A stretch of DNA of 27,110 nt, from the NCBI GenBank assembly GCA_964358645.1, contig CAYHPW010000035.1, forward strand, positions 1 through 27,110, written 5' to 3'. This DNA comes from JBBTDV01 sp038042605. Its GTDB lineage: Bacteria; Bdellovibrionota; UBA1018. Below are positions 7,501 to 15,877 of the stretch, one piece after another; position 1 is the first letter of the stretch, and each line of letters begins with the position of its first letter. The notes beneath the pieces were generated by a model that was not told where the DNA came from, did no database searches, and worked only from the letters and a program-made list of their open reading frames with translations. The position numbers were made by a program, and so were the translations under genes.

Positions 7501-8796
7501 CGGCTCATAAAATGACGGGAATGCCGAGATATCAGCGGCAGCAAGAAGTTCGTAGTATTTTTCCTTGATAAGCGAATCATTGCCATCAAGATAAATGGGC
7601 ACGAAGACTACGTGTATGCGGTTGTCCGGATTGTTAGTCAATTTTGATGCTATTAATTTTCTGATCACGGGATCGTTGTGCTCATCCCTTAGTTCATGAG
7701 TCGATAAGTTAGCTTGGTTGTTTGACGGCGGTTTTCGCGGCCCACCGTGTCCTGCTGGGAACATCAGGAAAGCAATGACGCGCTTTTCTGGAGGCAAGTT
7801 CTTAATGTTTGAGTTTAGAACTGCGAGTGAGTCCAGTAGGAGGTCGATCCCTTTATTCTTGAACTCATATCTTCCGGCGCTGACCAATATGTTGGTATTT
7901 GCAGGGTCATATGTAAAGCCGGTGGTTGCTTTTGCGATTTCAAAGAGCCGTGAGCGTGACTTCTGCCGCGCTGATTCGGTTGTTAAAGGTGAATCAAGAA
8001 AATCCTCGCCTATCCCGTTTAGGAGCAGCAGATCCGGCTTGCGGTTCAATATGCGTACGCATTCCTCTGATGTGATGGGGCTGACTGTCGTAAAGCAGTC
8101 AGAAAGCCTCGCGGCGATGGTTTCCATGGAATGTTTTGCGCTTACGCCCATTTCATGGGCAAGTTGCTCAAGCTGCTGCGGGGAGTGTTGCGAAGAAAAC
8201 TCAGCATTCTTCTGATGGGCTGAAAGGGACCTGCCTAGCATGGTGGCGTGGGTTGTAAATACGGTAGCCACTTCCGGCGCGGTTTTTCGCAGGTGCAGGA
8301 TTGCGGCAGCAGCCATCCACTCATGGCAGTGAACTATGGCGTTTAGTTTTTGCGGCTTCAAGTTTTTCTGGAAAATCTGCTCAATGGCCATGCCCGCCGC
8401 TTGGCTGAACGACATGGGTTCCAGGTAGTCCCATCCGCCGTAGAGCGAATGCAGCCGGTATCTTTCCCAATAGTCGGCCAGTATCTGGTCCTTTATCTGG
8501 TTTATCGAGCTGAAGTCGATAAGCAGGCAGCGCGGTTCGCCTGGAACAAGCCATCGCCCCATGCGGCAACCAACGCTTAAAGACGATACGGCTTCGACGA
8601 TCTCCGGATCCCATATTTCCTCGCGGAATGTAGGAGGTGCTCCGGAGGCCCTGGGCACGTCGGGGCCTACTGTCACATAACGGTCACCGTAGTAATCCTG
8701 CATAGCACTGATTTTTGACATCAGAACAGTGTGGATGCCGCCAACCATGTTGCAGACTTCCCAGGATATCTCGAAAAGATAGCTACTTTTTTTCAT
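4567..8796 (-). CDS. Fusion: GT3 glycogen synthase - alpha-glucan phosphorylase (GT35)
   Basis: A single 1409-residue chain. Residues 1-560 are a glycogen synthase of the GT3 (eukaryotic-like) type: FEISWEVCNMVGGIHTVL at the N-terminus and PSFYEPWGYTPMES at 427-440, with the E-x7-E pair Glu431/Glu439. Residues about 565-690 match the DUF3417-type N-terminal domain (NLEDVRTLARNIWWSWHPEA). The rest is the 'alpha-glucan family phosphorylase' group, with FARRFAPYKRA at 1055-1065 and the PLP site EASGTSGMKAG (Lys1158). A C-terminal beta-rich tail follows (about 1295-1409). All key residues are present in both halves. The start ATG overlaps the GH57 stop (ATGA, 8793-8796), with AAGGA upstream. The synthase half presumably elongates alpha-1,4-glucan from a nucleotide sugar (UDP-glucose in known GT3), while the other half releases glucose-1-phosphate. 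Confidence 0.9.
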   Translation of the reverse strand: MKKSSYLFEISWEVCNMVGGIHTVLMSKISAMQDYYGDRYVTVGPDVPRASGAPPTFREEIWDPEIVEAVSSLSVGCRMGRWLVPGEPRCLLIDFSSINQIKDQILADYWERYRLHSLYGGWDYLEPMSFSQAAGMAIEQIFQKNLKPQKLNAIVHCHEWMAAAAILHLRKTAPEVATVFTTHATMLGRSLSAHQKNAEFSSQHSPQQLEQLAHEMGVSAKHSMETIAARLSDCFTTVSPITSEECVRILNRKPDLLLLNGIGEDFLDSPLTTESARQKSRSRLFEIAKATTGFTYDPANTNILVSAGRYEFKNKGIDLLLDSLAVLNSNIKNLPPEKRVIAFLMFPAGHGGPRKPPSNNQANLSTHELRDEHNDPVIRKLIASKLTNNPDNRIHVVFVPIYLDGNDSLIKEKYYELLAAADISAFPSFYEPWGYTPMESISFGVPTITSDLAGFGIWAKDLGPWKKTGVFVLDRKECQKDEHSVQQLADHLLEVFKAPPKESQALKKAAHTLAKQASWSEWAKAYFKAHGIALKKALERTDPESTHNIGRISEGSRYFDPQTHMRKFTVLNQIPKNLEDVRTLARNIWWSWHPEAVQLFSTLDPELWSKLGHNPSMFLDYVKLEVLESASGSKKYMHKLKKVLSKLERHQMNTKAEPQIAFFCAEYGLASCLKFYSGGLGILAGDLLKTASDMKIPLCAIGLAYNLGYFRQRINRDGNQEHEYEKNDFYSMPMQPACSADGTPIVVSIPFPHGPVHARVWKVTVGNVGLYLLDTDFGANRAKDRAITNNLYGGDLTHRLKQEIILGIGGLKLLRMLGISPLVYHMNEGHSAFLVLARLVELVTQYKLEYHEAMEYIRQTSIFTTHTPVPAGHDQFPEEVIKPYLQPFGEALKKDWSSLLSLGNTPQTTDNRNFSMTYLCLHGSNRVNGVSQVHGKISRRMFREFYPDFHEFEVPIKSITNGVHVPTWLAPEWQQVFTKHIGVNWRKMLADKNFWKSALELDNKLVWQTHLAVKRRLIDWLRIHLEETFKQRREDPAHLAIALSNLDKDPLIMGFARRFAPYKRANLLFHNMARLEKLLSQGKPLIFLFSGKSHPSDGIGQALIRKVIEMSRQPQFVGKILFVENYDFEVAQLMVSGCDVWLNTPTRPLEASGTSGMKAGINGCINLSVADGWWVEGFNGKNGWIIADENQENPQDFQNEYDSARIYALLEHEIMPMFYDRSAAGVPAEWVHLMKESMASIIPRFSSARMLKEYNEQMYLPAVENANTLNANGFAALTELCEAKKRLTSEWSSIGCTNVRMEGLEREKVLINQPINIKIDLNHPNLDVGDLVVQAVLGRSLPDGRLHQLKAFTMSNISNGHSSSFASSWEAEISCEESGPYSIGIRVMPSYYYSGGEELQVTHSLVKWL

Positions 8797-10025
8797 GCGC
8801 TAGTCCTTATAGTCATTGGTATAGCCGTTGGTGAATCGCTTGCTGTGATCCCCAGTACATATTCGCGGAAATCTGTCAGCACGTTCATGTAATTTATAAA
8901 GGCTTCGTAAGGGCTCTTATACGGGTTGAAGTATGCGTGGACATCACCATCAGCAAACCATTTAGTACACATATAATAAAAATGATCCGACGTTTGGAGT
9001 CTTCTCCAAAAATCAGAGGTGCTTGGATTGTTGCGTTTTCTGACATCCTTTCCAAGGCTGTAAATCTGAGCAAGCGAGCTCTTTTGCATTTTGTTGCCAT
9101 GCCATGCTGTTATGTCACGATCCACGTCGGCCCAGGAGACGAGCCTTGGGAAATTAAGTTCAGCCACGGGCTGGTATCTTTCGATGACCTGGCTTGGGGT
9201 GAGGAAGTTCCAGTCTCCGTATTTTAGGATTTCCGATGGCAACGCATTCAGAAATTCGAATATCCCGCTTGAAGACCACTGGTGCTCGCCAAATGTTTCG
9301 TAATCCATGAAGAGGTTCAGTGTCTCGCCGTTCCCGCTGATAGCGTGTACCCACTTGGCGAATTTTGTAGCTGTAAGAGGATGTTCGCTCCATGACTTGT
9401 CAGAGAATCTGAATGCCACGTCATCCGAGAGGCGGTAGCTTTTAAGTAGCAGCCGCAGGTCGCATCCTGGTTTTCTGTATACGAAGTGAGGGCTTCGCCA
9501 CTGTAGAATATCATCAGCGCCTTCAGCGATGATTGCCTTGTACCCCATAGCGGCAACCAGATCACCGATCTGGTCATTATAGATAAGTTCCGTGTTGCGG
9601 AACACACTTGGCCTTTGGCCGAAGAATTTTTCCATCAAAGCGGAGTGCATCTTGACCTGCTGTCTGAATTCCAGAGGATCTGTAATAGATGAGAGGCTGT
9701 GGTAGTAAGTCTCAGCCAGGAATTCCACGCATCCTGTTTTGGAGAGATCGATGAATGACTCAAGCGCTTCCGGCGCGTATTTTAGCATCTGCTCGATCGC
9801 CACACCGGTGATCGAATAGGCCACGCGGAAAGCCCCGTTATGCCTGCGTATGAGATCAAGCATCAGCTTGTTAGTTGGTATGTAACATTTGGAAGATACT
9901 TTTTGCATCACCTCTCTGTTGAGTTTTTCGTCGAAATAGGAATGGTCGCGGCCGACCTGGAAAAATGTAAAAGGCTTTAACCTCATTGGCTGGTGGACTT
10001 GGAAATAGAAACATACCGAAGGCAT
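8793..10025 (-). CDS. GH57 family glycoside hydrolase (alpha-amylase / glucan-modifying type)
   Basis: A 410-residue protein with GH57 signatures: HQP at residues 11-13 right after the first strand, RNTELIYND with Glu146 as the likely nucleophile, and FMDYETFGEHQ with Asp241 as the likely acid/base. It is shorter than typical GH57 branching enzymes (over 500 residues) and resembles the small GH57 amylases often placed in glycogen clusters. Specificity (hydrolysis, 4-alpha-glucanotransfer or branching) cannot be decided from sequence. It has a good RBS (AGGAGA) before ATG 10025, an 18-bp gap after the GT4 gene, and a 4-bp overlap with the fusion gene. No signal peptide is visible, so it acts in the cytoplasm. 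Confidence 0.88.
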   Translation of the reverse strand: MPSVCFYFQVHQPMRLKPFTFFQVGRDHSYFDEKLNREVMQKVSSKCYIPTNKLMLDLIRRHNGAFRVAYSITGVAIEQMLKYAPEALESFIDLSKTGCVEFLAETYYHSLSSITDPLEFRQQVKMHSALMEKFFGQRPSVFRNTELIYNDQIGDLVAAMGYKAIIAEGADDILQWRSPHFVYRKPGCDLRLLLKSYRLSDDVAFRFSDKSWSEHPLTATKFAKWVHAISGNGETLNLFMDYETFGEHQWSSSGIFEFLNALPSEILKYGDWNFLTPSQVIERYQPVAELNFPRLVSWADVDRDITAWHGNKMQKSSLAQIYSLGKDVRKRNNPSTSDFWRRLQTSDHFYYMCTKWFADGDVHAYFNPYKSPYEAFINYMNVLTDFREYVLGITASDSPTAIPMTIRTSA

Positions 10026-10043
10026 CTTGCTCTCCTATGGTTG

Positions 10044-11429
10044 TTACACCGGTGCTGTTGCACCAAGTATTTTGCAGTAAAGCTGAAAAACCTTTTCTGC
10101 AGCGGCTTCCCAGCGGATACGTCGGACTTCCTCTCTAGCCATTGTGGCTATGTCCTCGCGTACTTCCGGATATTTTAGGACGCTTATTATCAAGTGCGCA
10201 AGCTTGTCCACATCCCAGTAGTCGATTTTAAGCGCATTTTTCAATATCTCCGATACGCCTGACTGCTTAGAAATGATTACCGGGACATCATGGTTCATGG
10301 CTTCAAGAGGCGTGATCCCGAACGGCTCAGATACAGACGGCATGACATACAGGTCTGCGACCGAGAACATCCGCTCTACTTCCTCACCCTTTAAAAAACC
10401 GGTGAAAACAAAGTGTTTTTCAAGGCCCAGGTCCGTGACCCTGTTGATGAGCGGATTTAACATGTCCCCGGTGCCAGCCATCACGAACGTCACGTCAGGC
10501 ATGGCTGGAATGACCTTGGCGGCCGCTTCAACAAAATAATCCGGACCTTTTTGAAAGGTAATTCGCCCAAGGAATAAGACGATTTTAGGTTTTGCACATT
10601 TTTCTTTTTTATAGGACTGGACAACTTCTTTGGAATACACCCCGTTATGTACCACTGCGATCTTATCAAGCGGGATGCCGTGCTGCTGATTGATAACCGA
10701 GCGCGTGTAATAACTGACAGCTATTACTGTGTGCGCGTTTTCAACCCCGCTTCGTTCGATTATATGGATATGTTCATTAACGTTATCACCACTTCTATCA
10801 TGCTCAAGGCTGTGCACGTGCGTGACTAATGGGACGCCGGTGAGCCTGGACAGAGCAATCCCGGCCGGGAAGGTCATCCAGTCATGTGCATGGATTATGT
10901 CAAAGAAACTGTTGCCGGCCATCTTTATTACATTTTTAGTGTATCGGTCGACTTCTGCGAATAGATCGCCGTTGTAGTTGGGGAAGTCCGGTGCCTGCTC
11001 GGCCGCGCGTTCAAGGATTTCAGTTATCTGCGCTGGTAGGACTATTTCTTTTGAAATTGATTTGAAATGTTCGACATAACTGTATTTCTTGTTCGGCATG
11101 GCGTACGGGTAGAGGTTGGCTGGAATTTCCACGAAACGAATATTCCTTGCCGTCTTATTTACTGTTGTGGTTGTTGAGGGCCCAGCAAGCATACCTTGCT
11201 TGTCATGATTGTTTTGCGTGCCATTCATGTCCGGCATATTGAGATGGGTCGCTGATGCTGGGTCTATGATTGCCATATGCTCGGCGTGTTCATCGCCTTC
11301 GACTTTCGGGATGACAAAATCTATTTTAACTCCGAGTTTTGCGAGGGCCGTGGTGAGCCCTTGGCATGCGGTTCCGAGACCGCCGCTTATGTGTGGTGGG
11401 TATTCCCAGCCCAACATTAGCGTTTTCAT
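10044..11429 (-). CDS. GT4-type glycosyltransferase, glycogen-synthase-like
   Basis: A 461-residue GT-B enzyme. The N-terminal domain opens with GWEYPPHISGGLGTACQGL, the glycogen-synthase-like glycine-rich donor loop, and contains IIHAHDWMT near 179-186. The C-terminal domain has FLGRITFQKGPDYF at 286-299 and SEPFGITPLE with the E-x7-E pair Glu368/Glu376. Residues 45-95 are a low-complexity Asn/Thr/Met-rich insertion. Start ATG 11429 overlaps the debranching-enzyme stop (ATGA), with AGGAAGG upstream. It probably elongates alpha-1,4-glucan or makes a maltodextrin precursor from a nucleotide sugar. The exact donor and product are open, and it may divide labour with the GT3 half of the downstream fusion. 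Confidence 0.85.
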   Translation of the reverse strand: MKTLMLGWEYPPHISGGLGTACQGLTTALAKLGVKIDFVIPKVEGDEHAEHMAIIDPASATHLNMPDMNGTQNNHDKQGMLAGPSTTTTVNKTARNIRFVEIPANLYPYAMPNKKYSYVEHFKSISKEIVLPAQITEILERAAEQAPDFPNYNGDLFAEVDRYTKNVIKMAGNSFFDIIHAHDWMTFPAGIALSRLTGVPLVTHVHSLEHDRSGDNVNEHIHIIERSGVENAHTVIAVSYYTRSVINQQHGIPLDKIAVVHNGVYSKEVVQSYKKEKCAKPKIVLFLGRITFQKGPDYFVEAAAKVIPAMPDVTFVMAGTGDMLNPLINRVTDLGLEKHFVFTGFLKGEEVERMFSVADLYVMPSVSEPFGITPLEAMNHDVPVIISKQSGVSEILKNALKIDYWDVDKLAHLIISVLKYPEVREDIATMAREEVRRIRWEAAAEKVFQLYCKILGATAPV

Positions 11430-13315
11430 TTCACCTTCCTATTAAACAATGAAGAGACTCGCAGCAATTCAGCCAGGCTCCATGCCTGTGCGGGTGCGCC
11501 GCCGTATATGTGCGGCTCTTCGGCATCAAAGACCTCAGAAACATGACCGATGCACCCCTCATGATCAAAATGATTTTTAAGATTTTTCACTAACGGCTTA
11601 AGCTCCGCTTTGGCGGCCTCGATTCCGTTAATGCGCACGAGCGCGTCCGAGTAAATTCCTAGCAGCCACGGCCATACGGTCCCCTGATGATAAGCCAAAT
11701 CGCGTTCGTGCTGGGTTCCGCGATAAACTGGCCGGTACTTAGTATCAGATGGCGCGAGTGTTCTTAAACCAACCCGAGTCAAAAGGTGTGTTCGTACATT
11801 TTCTATTATTCGTTTGGACTCTTGCGCGGGTACCATGGAATACGGCAGCGCTATTGCCCAAAGCTGGTTTGGCCGGAGACTTAAGTCAGGCGACGTTCCG
11901 TCATGCGTATCCGCAAGGTATCCTAAGCGATCCGACCAGAAGCGTTTCATGAAATTTGTAGCCGTATCTTCTAGAAGATTCTTCCACTCATTCATAAATG
12001 CTGATTGTTTATGGCTCTTCGCCCAGTCAAGGGCGAAGCTGGCGGCGTTATAAAAAAGCGCGTTTATATCGACGGCAAAACCATTCCTTGGAGTGACGGG
12101 CTGTCCATTTATCACGACATCCATCCATGTAGAAGCATATGGGCCTGGCTTTATATAAAGACCTCCATCAGCCATCACGGACGCCCTGTCGTCCCTCCCT
12201 TCCTTTAGTGAAGTAAGAATATGGAAAACCGCCGGCATCAAAGGCCTAAGATCGTCTTTGTCTGCATATTCCGAGAAGAGTTGTACCGCCCGTATGAAAA
12301 GAAGCGGGGAGTCCACCATGATGTTTTGCGGGCGCTCTGACTTGGTTGGGGCGTTCGGGATGAAATACTTCATGAACAAGCTGGCGTGGCTTGCAAGGAT
12401 TTTTTTTGCTTCCTTGATCTTTCCTGTGGAAAGGCAAAGTCCCGGGAGTGAAATCATCGTATCCCTGGCCCATTCTCCGAACCATGGATATCCGGCGATA
12501 ATTGAATTAAACCCGTCTTTACCGGTGAAAAGATAACTGCTGGCCGAGGTCTTTAGTGTGCTTGAGGCCGGTGGTTTAATCTGACGCTTGTGCCTTGGTT
12601 TTTCACTCAAGTCATTTAACCCGAGCTGGAAATGAAAAACGCTTTCACGATCCAAATGAAGCTTGAATGTCCCTGGGCAGTAGAAGTCCTCCCGCGGCTC
12701 GTAGCCGCGCTCATGATCTATTGAATAATAGATGTTCTTGTCCCATCTACCGCTGGGGCTGAAGCTTGCACCGTGTCCGATAATTCTCATGAACAGTCTC
12801 GGCAGTGGTGGATATGGCTTGAATGAAATGCCTTCCGGTTCCGTGCGTATTGCGCCATCCAAGAACGGATTCTCCCTGGTGAGATCATGGATGGGTCGGC
12901 AGACAAAAAATGGTTCTATTGTTACGGTAAGCGGTGCTTTGATGTCGGCAAATTCATAGTGGACACTTACCGTATCTTGTCCAGGATCAAGCTCTATGGC
13001 GCGTTCTAGCGTGAAATCATCCGAGCGGTAAATCCACCTCGGCTTTGGATTGCATGAAAAGTCAGAGAAAATCTTGCACTGTTGTGGCGCTGCTTCGTTG
13101 GTGTGTCTTATGTTGTGGAGGAAATAATTATTTCTACCCGCGCTCACGCACTCGCCAAGTTCTGCTAGGACGTTGAGTGATTCGCCGTAGCCTGGATCCC
13201 TGACCGTAAGGAGCGAATGATATTTCCTCCTTGGGACGCGATCCACGCACCCCATGGAGAATGAACCCAATTGATTTGTCTGAAGCCATTCCAACTCGGC
13301 GATTTTTTCTCTCAT
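11426..13315 (-). CDS. Glycogen debranching enzyme (amylo-alpha-1,6-glucosidase, GH133-type)
   Basis: A 629-residue protein with the usual two-part layout. The N-terminal GDE domain (WLQTNQLGSFSMG, residues 10-22, then RRKYHSLL) is followed by a C-terminal (alpha/alpha)6-barrel with GYPWFGEWARDTMISLPG at 275-292. Downstream are YHQGTVWPWLLGIYSDA and the closing GGAPAQAWSLAELLR helix. It hydrolyses alpha-1,6 branch stubs during glycogen breakdown. It is the first gene of the coupled four-gene set; a 170-bp gap separates it from the transketolase-like gene, so its own promoter could lie there. No strong RBS precedes ATG 13315. Confidence 0.9.
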   Translation of the reverse strand: MREKIAELEWLQTNQLGSFSMGCVDRVPRRKYHSLLTVRDPGYGESLNVLAELGECVSAGRNNYFLHNIRHTNEAAPQQCKIFSDFSCNPKPRWIYRSDDFTLERAIELDPGQDTVSVHYEFADIKAPLTVTIEPFFVCRPIHDLTRENPFLDGAIRTEPEGISFKPYPPLPRLFMRIIGHGASFSPSGRWDKNIYYSIDHERGYEPREDFYCPGTFKLHLDRESVFHFQLGLNDLSEKPRHKRQIKPPASSTLKTSASSYLFTGKDGFNSIIAGYPWFGEWARDTMISLPGLCLSTGKIKEAKKILASHASLFMKYFIPNAPTKSERPQNIMVDSPLLFIRAVQLFSEYADKDDLRPLMPAVFHILTSLKEGRDDRASVMADGGLYIKPGPYASTWMDVVINGQPVTPRNGFAVDINALFYNAASFALDWAKSHKQSAFMNEWKNLLEDTATNFMKRFWSDRLGYLADTHDGTSPDLSLRPNQLWAIALPYSMVPAQESKRIIENVRTHLLTRVGLRTLAPSDTKYRPVYRGTQHERDLAYHQGTVWPWLLGIYSDALVRINGIEAAKAELKPLVKNLKNHFDHEGCIGHVSEVFDAEEPHIYGGAPAQAWSLAELLRVSSLFNRKVK

Positions 13316-13485
13316 AAATTTTTTTAATTCTTCAGCAGAACGGGAATGTTTGCAGATTTAGATTTTTACCCTTTCAGGCGAAACTGTACAGTTGATTATG
13401 AAGTTTAATGAAAAAAAATTCTCAACTAAAATAAGAATGGTTGATGGTCAACAATCTGGCTGGGGCTTTCAGCTTATTGTTCCTG

Positions 13486-15843
13486 TTATTGTTTTTGGAC
13501 GTATTGCAATATCGCGGTGAGCTGGCCTTTTTTGTCGAGTCCCGCTTCTTCCATGACCAGTTTTGCTTGTCCGCTCCCAAGGTAATGTCCGTGTTTGAAC
13601 GGGTGAATGCTTCTCTGGCGGCCTTCTTCGGATAGGAGCCATTTGTAAAGTGAAGCCAGCGTGAATTCAGTTATGCCCATGGCCGAACGCGCAAGATGTT
13701 CTGGAAAAATCCGTTTTTGTTCCTCATGTGGAAGGAGATTAAACAGCTCAGCGCTTGAAACGTAATAAACGTTAATCTCCACGCCCTTTCTATCAAGCTC
13801 CGGGAGTACTTCTGTTACAAAAGTCGTGGTAACGCCGGTCCCTTGTAAGACGAGCGTGTGGTTGGTGCGGCTGGCTTTGCGAATACAGTACAGCCCTTTA
13901 ACTGCTTCTATGGCGGGTGGCAGCCCTAGCTTCGCTCGATCCGTTATGGTTTCTGGCGGACGGGTCACAAATGGCGCTATTACTGCGGGTCTGACATGGA
14001 GAGCCGCTATTAGTAGTGGCCAAATCTCCTGCGGATCCCAGGGTGTAAGCGTGATCAATGATTTAGGCGGGAAGTTTTCCTGAAGCAGCTGAAGCGCTTG
14101 CGGGCAGGCATGAGTTGGGCCGTCTTCTCCAGTTTTTGGGCCCGCGTGAGCACATATCATTATGAAAGGATTTTGTGGAGAGCCGGTCATCGTGGATTTT
14201 ATCTGTTGCCCGATGGCGTGAAGTCTTGCAGGGATATGCTGGAGAGCCGCCATGAAAGCGGCATATGAGGATCCGGCGCCGATATGCGTGCCGAATGTGG
14301 ATAGGCCAGCGAGAACTCCCCCCATCGCGTCTTCGCAGATTCCACCGACCGCAAGCAGCCTGGAACCAGGATTGGAGACGGCATTATACAGACCGGTCGG
14401 AAATCCCTTGTTCGTATTGGAAATGCTGGTTGATTCGAGCAAGTCCGCTGCTGCTGCGATAAAGCCGCCATTTGTCTTGTGGTTGAGATAATTGATGGTA
14501 TCGCCAAGAACACCTCTTAGCGTAACGTTTTGTCCCGGTTTGAGTAAAAGTTCCTCAGGGGTGTGCTCTGGAGTGATAGCTGGATTTTTAAAAATTTCTA
14601 CAAGAGAAGGCCTGCCAGGTTTTGAGACCCGGTTCCTGCCTGTTAAGCGATGTGCAGATTCAGCAAGTTTTGATGCAAGAAAATCCGACAAGGGCCGGTT
14701 GTTTTCTAAGGCTTGTCTGAACGTCATAAGGCAGTCAAAAAAATTCTGCTCGATTATCTCCGGTGTGCGGTCCCCCTTAAAGCGCGGGAAGCTTGTTTGG
14801 AATTCTTTTTCAAACCCTGACACAGCAGCATAAAATGCATCTGAACAAAACGGGTGTCCGGCGCCATGTGAGCCGCGCCCCTCAATGCCATATTTCCATC
14901 CCTTGACAGTTCTGTATACGACCGCTGTGGGCTGGTGATTTGAAATCGTGACGGCACATTTTTGCGCGGCCAGTATTTGTGGGATATTGAAGCCGTCAGG
15001 TACCACGATGACATTCCAGTCGTGAATATAAAGTATTTCTGACGGTGTCCATTGAACATAATCGCCGCATGCGGCTCCTTCGCGACAAACCCGGTTGGAG
15101 TCTATGGAAGCCTGATTCCAATCGACATGAAGGACGATGTTATGAATCTGGGCGGTTGCGGCGGTGGCAAGCGATTCTTGGACTCTACCTGGGGTCATCC
15201 CACCTTCGCCTTCTAAGATGTGTACCCACGGCGGATTAGTTAGTGACTCAAGCGCCCCGAGCGCGTAGCCGACAGAGCTTGCCATGCCAACGCCGGATGC
15301 ACCGGTTGCTAATTTTACGAATGGTGTGGATGGTGTCGGGTGACCATCAAGTGGTTTTACGTTGAATTTTTTGAACAGCGGGGTTGCGGTCACTGGATTG
15401 CGGCGAAAGCCAAGGAGGTCTTCGATCCTTAACTGGTTTCGTTCATCCGGCAATGAGGCCGGCATCGAGATTCGCATGATCTCGTTACGCAAAGCCCAGG
15501 CGGCATAGAGTCCCATCGCCTTATGGCCAGCGGCGTAAGATAGGATATCTGCGGATTCGTTTTGCGGATTTGAAAAATCATACTCCATGGTGTCAAACAT
15601 AAGCGAGAGAGCTATCCTGCCGGAGGAAATACTCCCGCCGGGATGGCCAGATTGCGGGACGAAATTATACAACACGCTGCAAAGAGTCCTGTAGACAAGG
15701 TCGAGCCGTTCTAATGATGTAACTAGCTCCTGTTTTGGCTGGAAGTATTTTTCGGTCAATAAATTGTCGGCTTGGTAAAAGTCTGCTCTTCTTGCATCAA
15801 GTGAGAATTTTTTAGCCAGATGTAAGAGAGTTGCTTGATCCAT
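13486..15843 (-). CDS. Divergent transketolase-like ThDP-dependent enzyme
   Basis: A 785-residue three-domain enzyme. Visible motifs are SGHPGGSIS (65-73), AAGHKAMGLY (104-113), a ThDP motif EGEGGMTPGRVQE starting at 211 with Asn243 about 30 residues on, SHGAGH (325-330), and GGICEDAMGG (500-509) with Glu504 as the cofactor-activating glutamate. The architecture is that of transketolase, but it is about 120 residues longer than the E. coli enzyme and the usual GDG is GEG. It lacks phosphoketolase signatures. RBS GGAGA precedes ATG 15843, and the aminotransferase ends 34 bp upstream. A role in pentose phosphate carbon exchange is likely; substrate range is uncertain. Confidence 0.8.
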   Translation of the reverse strand: MDQATLLHLAKKFSLDARRADFYQADNLLTEKYFQPKQELVTSLERLDLVYRTLCSVLYNFVPQSGHPGGSISSGRIALSLMFDTMEYDFSNPQNESADILSYAAGHKAMGLYAAWALRNEIMRISMPASLPDERNQLRIEDLLGFRRNPVTATPLFKKFNVKPLDGHPTPSTPFVKLATGASGVGMASSVGYALGALESLTNPPWVHILEGEGGMTPGRVQESLATAATAQIHNIVLHVDWNQASIDSNRVCREGAACGDYVQWTPSEILYIHDWNVIVVPDGFNIPQILAAQKCAVTISNHQPTAVVYRTVKGWKYGIEGRGSHGAGHPFCSDAFYAAVSGFEKEFQTSFPRFKGDRTPEIIEQNFFDCLMTFRQALENNRPLSDFLASKLAESAHRLTGRNRVSKPGRPSLVEIFKNPAITPEHTPEELLLKPGQNVTLRGVLGDTINYLNHKTNGGFIAAAADLLESTSISNTNKGFPTGLYNAVSNPGSRLLAVGGICEDAMGGVLAGLSTFGTHIGAGSSYAAFMAALQHIPARLHAIGQQIKSTMTGSPQNPFIMICAHAGPKTGEDGPTHACPQALQLLQENFPPKSLITLTPWDPQEIWPLLIAALHVRPAVIAPFVTRPPETITDRAKLGLPPAIEAVKGLYCIRKASRTNHTLVLQGTGVTTTFVTEVLPELDRKGVEINVYYVSSAELFNLLPHEEQKRIFPEHLARSAMGITEFTLASLYKWLLSEEGRQRSIHPFKHGHYLGSGQAKLVMEEAGLDKKGQLTAILQYVQKQ

Positions 15844-15877
15844 ATTGGTTCTCCGTATTAGTTCTTTTTTGGGGGGT

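Noticed and set aside
7718..8215. 165-codon plus-strand frame inside the fusion gene
   Set aside because: It is a shadow of the GT3 domain coding strand with Ser/Arg-rich antisense composition.
13486..15843. Phosphoketolase for the 785-residue ThDP enzyme
   Set aside because: Length fits, but the motifs (GHPGG, the glutamate in GGICEDAMGG) are of transketolase type and phosphoketolase signatures are absent.
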